In this document: positions 35,496 through 43,143 of the stretch, in pieces | Layout: every line of letters begins with the position of its first letter | Position numbering within the stretch: position 1 is the stretch's first letter | From: an uncultured SAR86 cluster bacterium | Lineage (GTDB): Bacteria; Pseudomonadota; Gammaproteobacteria; Magnimaribacterales; D2472 | NCBI GenBank assembly: GCA_902551185.1 | Contig: CACDCN010000005.1 | Span: 1 to 55,973, forward strand | DNA: 55,973 nt | Direction of reading: 5' to 3' | Notes under the pieces: model-generated | Told to the model about the DNA's origin: nothing | Databases searched by the model: none | Seen by the model: only the letters and a program-made list of their open reading frames with translations | Translations under genes and position numbers: made by a program

Positions 35496-37922
35496 TTAGA
35501 ATTTATAACTCATTCTTACACCAATATTTCTTGGTCTATTGGTTGTAATTCTAGGTATATCATCCTGATCGTTATAATAAAAATTAGCTCTTTCGTCTGT
35601 AGCATTCCTTACAAAGAATTCTATATCCGTGTTGTTAATGGTAAAACCATAAGCTAAATCTATTATTTCATATGCAGGTTGCTCTAGACGTTTAGCCGCC
35701 TCAAGAGAACTGTAAGCTTTATCAGCCTCTTTTATAGCAATCTGAGTATATGCAGGGTTACCCTTGAATTCAGAATCAATTCTAACTCTAACGTTATATT
35801 GAAGTTTTGGAGATAATGGCATAGCACTACCTACATTTGATATTTGAATAATTTTTGATTTATCCGCAACAACTTCTGTGTCATTCCATGATATAGCACT
35901 AGCAATAGTTACTCTATCAGTCGGATACCAAAGAATATCAGCTTCCATACCTTCAATTTCTGCATCAGCAGCATTTTCTATAAATGTTAATAGTCCAACA
36001 TTTACTGGATCAAACTGAGAAACTTGGACATTGCTCCAATCAACCCAGTAATATGATGCATTCAATCTCATTGCACCATCCATAAGTAAAGTTTTAACAC
36101 CTATCTCTGTATTAACAGTATCGTCAGTTCCATATGTAATTTCTACATTAGGTAATGATGAATTTCTTGATGCTAATCCACCACCTCTATTAAATCCACC
36201 AGGTCTATAACCTTCAGATCTTGTGAAATAGTACATAGTATCTTCATCAGCTGTATATTTCATAGTGAACTTAGAAATAGTATCATTCATATTCATTGGT
36301 TCAGTACTATGATCACCAGAACTAATATAGTTTCTACCATTACTTACGTTTGAGCCTCTATAACCAAACTTAGATTGTCCAATAAAGCCAACATCTAGGT
36401 CATATTTTCTAGCCCCAACAATCATATCTAATTGATCAGTAATAGGAACTGTTACTTCAGCAAAATATGCTGTTTGATCTTCAGTTCTTTGAATGTCATT
36501 AAAGAATCTACATTCAGGTCTTCTTACTCTATTTTCTCTTGACCAAGCTCCAGGTAATGGATTATTAGCTTGATAAGGAGCCCACGTGCCAGTATTAGCA
36601 TATGGATGCAAAGTACCTAAGTAACAATAATCATTTTCTGTTTCAAGAATATTTTCATCCAAGAAAATACCTGCAGTAAATGAAATATCTGATTCCCATG
36701 CTTCATTTGATGAAACTCTGAACTCATGTGTAGTTCTTTCGTTTTTATCAAATAATTCAACTGATACTGTAGCAGGTCCGCAAAGTGTATAAGCTGTATA
36801 GTTACATACATAGTATGGTAACCATGCACCAACATTTGCATAACCACTATAGTCAACTTGTTGTTCAGCTTCTCTATCTAGATAAGCTCCAGTATATAAA
36901 GCGTCTAATTTACCTACTCTTCCTTCTAGTGTTAATGAAGTTTGAGTAAATGTATCATCTAATGTATCAGGAACGAATCTGCTTACATTAAGATCGCCTT
37001 TCTCTGGATCATAATCGAATACACCATCAGCGCTAATGTCTTGTTTCATGTGAACAAGAAGCATTTCCCAATCTTCACCAATTGTAGATTGTGAAGAAAG
37101 TCTAAACCCTTCATAAGAAGCGTCGTTAAAATCTTCTTCAACTAATGCTGCGTTATCTTCTGTTACCCATGCTTGAGTTGCAGAATACGAAGCAAAAGTT
37201 CCCCGACCTTGTCCTGACCATGTACCAGCAACGTTGTCTATATAACCACCTTGATCTGATTTATAGAAAACGCCTCTAATTGACCAAGCATCATTTATTA
37301 GGGGAACGTTCATATAAGCATCATATGCATGTGATGGAGAACCGTGAGCAGTATTGTAATGCATCATATTAAACCCACCTTCACTTTCGTTATATTTAGG
37401 CTTATTAGTGATCATTCTTACAGTACCAGCCTGTGAGCTAGCTCCATATAATGTTCCTTGAGGTCCAGGAAGTACCTCTATTCTTTCCATATCTGCAACA
37501 TACACATCCAAGTTTCTTCCAGGAACTTGAAGTGGTTGTTCATCAACATACAAGGCCACGTTTGGACTTGAACCTTGTGCAGAAGATAAGAAGACGTTTA
37601 CAGGGTCAACAGCCATACCTCTAATATAGATTGTTGATTGTCCAGGTCCTCTACCACCTGATGTTACATTAGGTAAGTATTGAATGTATTCATCAAAATT
37701 TGAAACATTCATTTCCTTTAAAGTTTCTTCGGTTAAAGCGGTTACCGTTACAGCAACTTTTGAAGCACTTTCATCCTTCTTAGTAGCAGAAACAACAACT
37801 TCTTCAATTTGTCTCTCTTGAGACTCAGCAGTTTGAGGAACCATTGCAGCAACAGCACCTAAAACACCCAAAGATATCTTATTATTAATTTTATTAATTT
37901 TTGTTTTAACTAAATCAAACAT
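35496..37922 (-). CDS. TonB-dependent outer-membrane receptor (module 1)
   Basis: This is an outer-membrane beta-barrel transporter of about 808 residues. A signal peptide ending near 'AAMVPQTAESQ' is followed by the plug domain: 'IEEVVVSATKKDES', 'LPNVTSGGRGPGQSTIYIRG', 'LYVDEQPLQVPGRNLDVYVA', 'RIEVLPGPQGTLYGASSQAG' and 'VRMITNKP'. The barrel ends 'NRPRNIGVRMSYKF' with a terminal aromatic. The ATG at 37922 has GAGGA six bases upstream and is preferred over the longer in-frame start at 37970. It is a paralogue of the receptor at 43144-45411; both have two Cys in one extracellular-type loop ('YYVCNYTAYTLCG' here). The substrate is unknown and no iron-specific mark is seen. Confidence 0.94.
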   Translation of the reverse strand: MFDLVKTKINKINNKISLGVLGAVAAMVPQTAESQERQIEEVVVSATKKDESASKVAVTVTALTEETLKEMNVSNFDEYIQYLPNVTSGGRGPGQSTIYIRGMAVDPVNVFLSSAQGSSPNVALYVDEQPLQVPGRNLDVYVADMERIEVLPGPQGTLYGASSQAGTVRMITNKPKYNESEGGFNMMHYNTAHGSPSHAYDAYMNVPLINDAWSIRGVFYKSDQGGYIDNVAGTWSGQGRGTFASYSATQAWVTEDNAALVEEDFNDASYEGFRLSSQSTIGEDWEMLLVHMKQDISADGVFDYDPEKGDLNVSRFVPDTLDDTFTQTSLTLEGRVGKLDALYTGAYLDREAEQQVDYSGYANVGAWLPYYVCNYTAYTLCGPATVSVELFDKNERTTHEFRVSSNEAWESDISFTAGIFLDENILETENDYCYLGTLHPYANTGTWAPYQANNPLPGAWSRENRVRRPECRFFNDIQRTEDQTAYFAEVTVPITDQLDMIVGARKYDLDVGFIGQSKFGYRGSNVSNGRNYISSGDHSTEPMNMNDTISKFTMKYTADEDTMYYFTRSEGYRPGGFNRGGGLASRNSSLPNVEITYGTDDTVNTEIGVKTLLMDGAMRLNASYYWVDWSNVQVSQFDPVNVGLLTFIENAADAEIEGMEADILWYPTDRVTIASAISWNDTEVVADKSKIIQISNVGSAMPLSPKLQYNVRVRIDSEFKGNPAYTQIAIKEADKAYSSLEAAKRLEQPAYEIIDLAYGFTINNTDIEFFVRNATDERANFYYNDQDDIPRITTNRPRNIGVRMSYKF

Positions 37923-38178
37923 ATGAATCCTCATAGTTATTTTATATAAATTGCTATATAAATAAGGCACATGACCCTAGAAGACTTTTCCCCCAGAGAA
38001 ATTTAGCAATATTTATAGACCAGCAATTTCAGTAAATCGGTCTGTTGCCAATGATAACATCTTATAACTATCATGCAATATAGCTATAATTTATAGTTAT
38101 AATAAAAAATAACTATAATTTATAACTAGATTAATAATATCAATTATGTTTCACTAGTGATGTTTAAAAATAGAGTCC
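37923..38178. promoter_or_regulatory. Divergent control region of receptor 1 and BCCT transporter 1, with repeats
   Basis: This 256-bp region is the longest gap in the window. It holds two copies of CTATAATTTATA, at 38084-38095 and 38113-38124, each inside a 21-bp near-match (38080-38100 and 38109-38129, 17 of 21 bases the same). They are spaced 29 bp apart. The 7-bp arms TAGTTAT (38094-38100) and ATAACTA (38109-38115) are inverted repeats between them. A related TTATAACTAT lies at 38062-38071. This looks like an operator set nearer to the BCCT gene. No regulator gene lies alongside. Confidence 0.5.
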
Positions 38179-39669
38179 ATGAATAACATAAGTAAACCAA
38201 GATTTCTTATATCAGTTTTTTTGATATCGCTTATCACTGCCGTTGTTTCACTAAATTCAGATATTTCAGAGTCATTTTTCCTAGATTTACAAACGTTTTT
38301 ATCTAAATATTTAGGTTGGATGATCATTGTCTTGGCTAATGGATTTGTAATATTTTCTATATTTTTAATTTTTACTAAATATAAAGATATTAAACTAGGT
38401 GGTTCTGAAGCCAAGCCAACATATTCTTATGTAAACTGGATTGCGATGTTATTTAGCGCCGGATTAGGTATCGGACTGCTATTTTATGGTGTTGCTGAAC
38501 CCATTATGCATATGAATTCTTATCCAGGTATGGTTGAGGGTGATATTTCATATAATGCAGGCAAAGCAATAGGTTTAGCAAATCTTCATTGGGGACTCCA
38601 TGGCTGGGCGATTTATTCATCTCTTGGGCTGTGTTTTGCATTTGCTTCATATAATAAAAAATTACCATTTAGAGTGAGCTCTTTATTAGGCTCCAAAGTT
38701 TCAAACAATAAACCTTTAGCTATATTGATAGATATTATTGCAATTCTAACTACTGTATTTGGTGTAACAACTTCACTCGGCTTAGGTACAGTTCAAATCA
38801 GCTCAGGTTTAGCTCATGTTTTTTCAATTAATGAAAGTTTCTCAAATCAGGTAATTATTATTGCTGTAATTACTTTGATAGGACTAATAAGTGTTTGTCT
38901 TGGTCTTGATACTGGAATTAAAAAACTATCTCAAATAAATATGATATTAGCAATAACACTCATGACATTTATATTTATATTTGGTCCTACTGTATTTATA
39001 TTAAATGCTCTTATTCAAAATTTTGGTTCGTATGTAAATACTTTAATTGAATCTGCCACATGGACAGAGGTTTATCAATCTACATCATGGCAAAATGGTT
39101 GGACATTATTCTTTTATACTTGGTGGTTTGCTTGGGCGCCTTTTGTATCATTATTTATTGCAAGAATTTCTTATGGAAGATCAATTAAAGAATTTATCAT
39201 AGGAGTTTTATTCGTTCCTTCATTAATAGTATTTTTATGGATGGGTATCTTTGGCAATGCTGCAATATATCAGGTAATTAATGAAACTAGTCAGATTAAT
39301 GAAATTGTAAATAATAATTACACGGTAGCACTTTTTGCTCTTTTTGATGTCTACCCGATCGCTAAAATAGCTTCAATATTTTCTTTAATACTTATAGTTA
39401 CATTCTTTGTCACATCATCTGATTCGGGTGCGCTTGTTGCATCTATGCTTTCATCAAGGAGTCAAGCTAGCATCAATGATGATTCTCCAATATTATCTAG
39501 AGTAACATGGGCAATATTATTAGGGATCTTAGCAGGTGTACTTTTGTATGCAGGTGGACTAACTGCGCTTCAAACCTCTGTAGTTATTTTAGGGGTTCCA
39601 TTTTCAATCATTGTGGTATTTGCTTGTAGACATTTCTATAGATCTCTTGAGGATGAACTAAATAATTAA
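38179..39669 (+). CDS. BCCT-family transporter 1
   Basis: This 496-residue protein has about twelve helices. It carries the betaine/carnitine/choline transporter core: 'MLFSAGLGIGLLFYGVAEPI' (glycine-rich TM3 stretch and Trp/Glu region), 'NLHWGLHGWAIYSSLGLCFA' and the family signature 'WTLFFYTWWFAWAPFVSLF' near residues 309-327 followed by 'ARISYGRSIKEFI'. BCCT proteins import trimethylammonium or sulfonium compounds such as glycine betaine or DMSP with Na+ or H+. The substrate is not certain. It diverges from TonB receptor 1, with which it shares the repeat-bearing control region. Confidence 0.92.
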   Translation: MNNISKPRFLISVFLISLITAVVSLNSDISESFFLDLQTFLSKYLGWMIIVLANGFVIFSIFLIFTKYKDIKLGGSEAKPTYSYVNWIAMLFSAGLGIGLLFYGVAEPIMHMNSYPGMVEGDISYNAGKAIGLANLHWGLHGWAIYSSLGLCFAFASYNKKLPFRVSSLLGSKVSNNKPLAILIDIIAILTTVFGVTTSLGLGTVQISSGLAHVFSINESFSNQVIIIAVITLIGLISVCLGLDTGIKKLSQINMILAITLMTFIFIFGPTVFILNALIQNFGSYVNTLIESATWTEVYQSTSWQNGWTLFFYTWWFAWAPFVSLFIARISYGRSIKEFIIGVLFVPSLIVFLWMGIFGNAAIYQVINETSQINEIVNNNYTVALFALFDVYPIAKIASIFSLILIVTFFVTSSDSGALVASMLSSRSQASINDDSPILSRVTWAILLGILAGVLLYAGGLTALQTSVVILGVPFSIIVVFACRHFYRSLEDELNN

Positions 39670-39815
39670 TGTAGCTCCTCATCAATTTTTTTTAATTCGT
39701 CTTTATCCATTTCATCTTCATAGATAAGACTATTATTTTTTTTATTATTAATCCTTTTCGCAAAAATTAATGCAGCGACTACAAAAATTAATATAATTCC
39801 AAGTTGATATAACAT
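39666..39815 (-). CDS. 49-aa single-helix membrane protein
   Basis: A short minus-strand frame from ATG 39815 to TAA 39666 encodes a 49-residue peptide. It has one N-terminal membrane helix ('LYQLGIILIFVVAALIFAK'), a basic patch 'RINNKKNN' that would place the tail in the cytoplasm, and a strongly acidic C-terminus ('EDEMDKDELKKIDEELH'). It overlaps the convergent BCCT stop by 4 bp and starts 59 bp from the divergent nitroreductase. Evidence is a clean hydrophobic/basic/acidic layout that fills an otherwise empty gap. Function unknown. Confidence 0.6.
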   Translation of the reverse strand: MLYQLGIILIFVVAALIFAKRINNKKNNSLIYEDEMDKDELKKIDEELH

Positions 39816-39874
39816 AAAATCTATATTTATAATTAACTTATCTGCATCATAACTCTTTAAAAGGTAAACACAAA

Positions 39875-40426
39875 ATGGACGCGTTAGATAATATATTAAA
39901 AAGAGTTTCTGCTAGAGAGCTTGCTGAGCCTCATCCTACTAAATCTGAAATGGAAAAAGTATATAAAGCTGCATTAAGAGCACCAGATCATGCGTGGTTA
40001 AGACCAAGCAGTTTTATTGAAGTTAAAGGAGATGGATTAAATAAATTATCAAATATTTTTTTAGAATATGCTAAAAATCAAACTGATATAACCGATCAAA
40101 TAATACAAAAATATAAAAACGCTCCATTTAGGGCCCCAATGATAATAATATTAGTAAATACATTTAAAGAACATCCAAAAGTCCCGGCAATAGAACAAAA
40201 ACTATCAACTGCAACAGCAGCTCAAAATATAATGCTTGCATTAAATACAATGAATTATTCTAGTATTTGGAGAACTGGTAAATTAGCCTTTAATAAAGAA
40301 ATTCAAAAAAAATTAAATCTTTCAGATAATCAAGAAATATTAGGGTACTTATATATTGGTACATCAATAGGAGAAAATAAAAAAATACCTAATTTAGATA
40401 TTGATAATTTTGTATCTTATTTATAA
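39875..40426 (+). CDS. Nitroreductase family protein, YdjA-like
   Basis: This 183-residue FMN-type nitroreductase has 'ILKRVSARELAEPHPTKSEM', 'AALRAPDHAWLRPSSFIEV' (the YdjA-like FMN phosphate region with R-A-P-D-H), 'QKLSTATAAQNIMLALNT' and 'SIWRTGKLAF', ending with 'ILGYLYIGT'. Members reduce nitro or quinone compounds with NAD(P)H, and physiological substrates are mostly unknown. An AAAGG ribosome site precedes the ATG. Its end overlaps the convergent membrane protein gene by 6 bp. Confidence 0.9.
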   Translation: MDALDNILKRVSARELAEPHPTKSEMEKVYKAALRAPDHAWLRPSSFIEVKGDGLNKLSNIFLEYAKNQTDITDQIIQKYKNAPFRAPMIIILVNTFKEHPKVPAIEQKLSTATAAQNIMLALNTMNYSSIWRTGKLAFNKEIQKKLNLSDNQEILGYLYIGTSIGENKKIPNLDIDNFVSYL

Positions 40427-40798
40427 GTCGCTTGATTTATATAAAGCTGAAGCAGCAAATGCTATAGAAAAAAATATTATTTCCGAAACTAATGATGAGA
40501 TTGCTAATGGGGCATCATGATTTAGTGATGCTAGAACATTAAAAATTGCAGCAAGTAAATAAATAATGCCTACACTAAATATCCACTCATATTTTTTTGT
40601 TATCAGTGATAAAAATGACATTATTGCTGTTCCTAGAAAAAATGCAGTGAAATCTCTAATTTGTGTATTCCTTCCCTCGCCTTCAAGATAAAGCATATTT
40701 AAAGATTCAGCCGCAGCTTCAGGAGTAAATATCCATTGCAATGATAATAGTGCTAGGACCGTTCCTAGCAAAGCTGATAATATATTGGCAGTCTTCAT
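40421..40798 (-). CDS. Small four-helix membrane protein (DUF4345-like)
   Basis: This 125-residue protein has four predicted helices (residues ~5-25, 48-64, 72-90 and 98-117). The loop 'GEGRNTQIRDFTAFFLGTAI' after the first helix resembles the DUF4345/DoxX-like small membrane protein group with a conserved R-x-(F/L) segment. Function unknown. It overlaps the S51 peptidase stop by 4 nt on the same strand, so the two are likely co-expressed. Confidence 0.65.
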   Translation of the reverse strand: MKTANILSALLGTVLALLSLQWIFTPEAAAESLNMLYLEGEGRNTQIRDFTAFFLGTAIMSFLSLITKKYEWIFSVGIIYLLAAIFNVLASLNHDAPLAISSLVSEIIFFSIAFAASALYKSSDL

Positions 40799-41493
40799 AT
40801 ACTAATTTCTTCTATATCTTTTATCTGATTATGTATTATTTTAGAATTTTTATGAGTTACTTCATAGCATTTATTTTCTTTTCCAAAGTTTATTGAAAAT
40901 TTAGGTTCATCGTTTACTAAATGCAATGCACAAAATCCCTCTATTGCATAACATATATTGATTTCATTATTTTTAAGAATTTTTTCTACATAAGGAATCC
41001 TTTCAGGCTCTTCATCATAATGCGGGCAACATACACCATTTACAAAATTTAAACAGGGCAAGATTGATTGATGGTCTTTAAATGAATCAGTAATTCCATT
41101 TGTAAACCAACATATAGCTCCAGCACTTACACCGCTCATAATAATTCCATTCTTATAAGCTTCATATAAAATTTTATCTAATTCCCATTCTTTCCATACT
41201 GCAAGCATACTTTTAGTATTACCTCCGCCTACAAAAATAATATCTTGTTTATTAATATGTTCCTTTAGTTTTATAGTTCTTTTGAAAAGGTCTATATGTG
41301 ATGTTTTACAATTTAATGAATCAAATGCTTTGTAGAAATTATTTATATAATCTCTATCATCGCCTGTGGCTGTTGGTATAAAACAAATTGAAGGATTTTT
41401 TTTAGTTGATTGACTAACAATATACTTTTCAATTTTTAAATTTTTTATTTCTCTACCAAAACCACCCCCACCTATGGCGATTATTTGTCTCAT
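40795..41493 (-). CDS. Peptidase S51-family protein (dipeptidase E / cyanophycinase-like)
   Basis: This 232-residue class I glutamine-amidotransferase-fold protein has the start 'IIAIGGGGFGRE', 'IIFVGGGNTKSMLAVW' and the nucleophile elbow 'IIMSGVSAGAICWF' with Ser near residue 121. 'YAIEGFCALHLVN' lies near the C-terminus and is typical of S51 members with the catalytic His region. It may hydrolyse Asp-containing dipeptides. It follows TPR-sulfotransferase 2 after 1 nt on the same strand. Confidence 0.87.
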   Translation of the reverse strand: MRQIIAIGGGGFGREIKNLKIEKYIVSQSTKKNPSICFIPTATGDDRDYINNFYKAFDSLNCKTSHIDLFKRTIKLKEHINKQDIIFVGGGNTKSMLAVWKEWELDKILYEAYKNGIIMSGVSAGAICWFTNGITDSFKDHQSILPCLNFVNGVCCPHYDEEPERIPYVEKILKNNEINICYAIEGFCALHLVNDEPKFSINFGKENKCYEVTHKNSKIIHNQIKDIEEISI

Positions 41494-41494
41494 A

Positions 41495-43087
41495 TTAATT
41501 ATTCTCCATGCTTAAAGTCTTTTTTAATGTATCTAGCCAATTATCAAAATTTCTCCATTGACCAATGCCTTTATTATAAATCGGTTGTCTAACCTGCTCC
41601 GAACTAGGGGTTCTGACTGTTCTCTTTGTTTTGTAGAAATTTAAACAATCTTCTTCAAAATCTAATTCACAAAATTTTAATAAATTTCTTATTTCATTTT
41701 CTGTATCTTCAACCATATTTTCATAAATTACTCTATGAACTTTACCAGGTAATACTTTATCCCAGTGATCCATTATCTTTAAATAATCTAAATAATAATT
41801 ACCTATTCTATTTTGAGAGTAAGTAAATCCTTGACCAGAGCCAAAAAGTTGCTTGTAACAACTAAATGAACAATCCATTGGATTTCTTCTAGCATCAATT
41901 ATTTTTGCATTAGGAAGTATTAAATGAATTAACCCAATATGAACAAAATTATTTGGCATCTTGTCTATGAAGTATGGTTTATCGGTTACTCTTTGATCCA
42001 GAGTATTCTTAAGATAAGCACCACCCATTTCTTTAAATTCAGCTTTCTCTATACTCTTTAATGAAGATGGATATTCAGATTTGCTATTACTATTTTTTTT
42101 ATTTGCTATTTTTCTTGATAACGCAATTATATTTTGTAGTTCAGTAGTCCCCTCCACCAAAGAATGAGACGATAAAATCTGCTCAACTAATGTTGATCCA
42201 GACCTAGGCAAACCTACAACAAAAATTGGGTCAGTATTTTTATTACCTACTCCATCAAGGGCTTGTAATTGTTCCTGAGTAAAAAAATCTATTAATTCAT
42301 TACATTCATTGGTAAATTTTATAGAGTCCCATGGAACCTGTTTGCTTTTTATAGTATTTCCTTTAGAGTAAGCTGCCATTGCAGCTTCAAAGTTCTTTCT
42401 ATCTTCTTCAGCTTTTCCAAAAGCAAATAACAAATGGTAATAATCATCAATTTTACAGTCTTTATTGTTTAATAAAACTTTAAGTTCATTAATATCTTCA
42501 TTAGTAAATTTATACGTTTTAAGATTTGCAAGACTCCAATACGCTTCACCATATCCTGTTTTAGTAGAAATAGCTTTTTTATAGGACACTATTGCCTCTT
42601 CAATCCTGCCTACAGCTCTTAGGGTATGGCCATAACTTAAATGTAATTGATTGTTCTCAATTTTTTTATCATTAATTATTATTTCAAATATTTCTAATGC
42701 ATTGTCATGTTGATTTGCCAAGGCTAAATTAACTGCCTTTAATGTTAGATATTGAGCATTATCTTTATCTTTATCTAAAAGAAGATCTATTTCCTTTAAA
42801 GCTTCAAATGGAAGTTGTCTTTTATATAATAAATTTGCATAACTTAATCTAGCCTCATCATAATCTGGGGCTAAATCTAAAGCTCTTGTTAAAAGATATC
42901 CGGCATCTTTATATGCTCTAAATTTGACACCAATATCTGCTAATAATTTCATTGCATTTACATCCAATGGATCATCATTTAAATAGTTTCTTAATATTGG
43001 TTCAGCTTTTTTAAGTTTATCCTGAGAAATTAATTCCGCTGCTTTGATCAAATCAGGTGGAATATTGTTTTTAGTATAGCTACTCAA
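41495..43087 (-). CDS. TPR-repeat sulfotransferase (module 2)
   Basis: This 530-residue paralogue of the protein at 33468-35423 has fewer TPR units (residues ~1-265). The sulfotransferase domain has the PAPS loop 'FVVGLPRSGSTLVEQILSSH' near 287-306, 'IIDARRNPMDCSFSCYKQLF' for 3'-phosphate binding and the shared C-terminal 'RTPSSEQVRQPIYNKG'. The only workable start is TTG 43087, nine bases after a terminator hairpin; no clear ribosome site is present. Weak initiation plus the hairpin suggest low expression relative to the receptor. The acceptor substrate is unknown. Confidence 0.87.
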   Translation of the reverse strand: MSSYTKNNIPPDLIKAAELISQDKLKKAEPILRNYLNDDPLDVNAMKLLADIGVKFRAYKDAGYLLTRALDLAPDYDEARLSYANLLYKRQLPFEALKEIDLLLDKDKDNAQYLTLKAVNLALANQHDNALEIFEIIINDKKIENNQLHLSYGHTLRAVGRIEEAIVSYKKAISTKTGYGEAYWSLANLKTYKFTNEDINELKVLLNNKDCKIDDYYHLLFAFGKAEEDRKNFEAAMAAYSKGNTIKSKQVPWDSIKFTNECNELIDFFTQEQLQALDGVGNKNTDPIFVVGLPRSGSTLVEQILSSHSLVEGTTELQNIIALSRKIANKKNSNSKSEYPSSLKSIEKAEFKEMGGAYLKNTLDQRVTDKPYFIDKMPNNFVHIGLIHLILPNAKIIDARRNPMDCSFSCYKQLFGSGQGFTYSQNRIGNYYLDYLKIMDHWDKVLPGKVHRVIYENMVEDTENEIRNLLKFCELDFEEDCLNFYKTKRTVRTPSSEQVRQPIYNKGIGQWRNFDNWLDTLKKTLSMENN

Positions 43088-43096
43088 TTTACATAT

Positions 43097-43126
43097 AAAA
43101 AAGGCCGCATCAATGATACAGCCTTT
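43097..43126 (-). terminator. Rho-independent terminator between receptor 2 and sulfotransferase 2
   Basis: The minus strand forms a 12-bp stem with two G-U pairs (43115-43126 with 43100-43111) around a 3-nt loop, followed by a run of six T (43102-43097, partly inside the stem end). It lies 17 nt after the receptor stop and only 9 nt before the TTG start of the sulfotransferase. That leaves no room for a separate promoter there, so the sulfotransferase probably depends on read-through or on a promoter inside the receptor gene. Confidence 0.85.
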
Positions 43127-43143
43127 AAGTTTTTATTTTAAAA

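Noticed and set aside
37923-37970. A 16-codon longer start for TonB receptor 1
   Set aside because: The ATG at 37922 has a GAGGA site at proper spacing and begins a normal signal peptide; the longer form would put extra residues before it.
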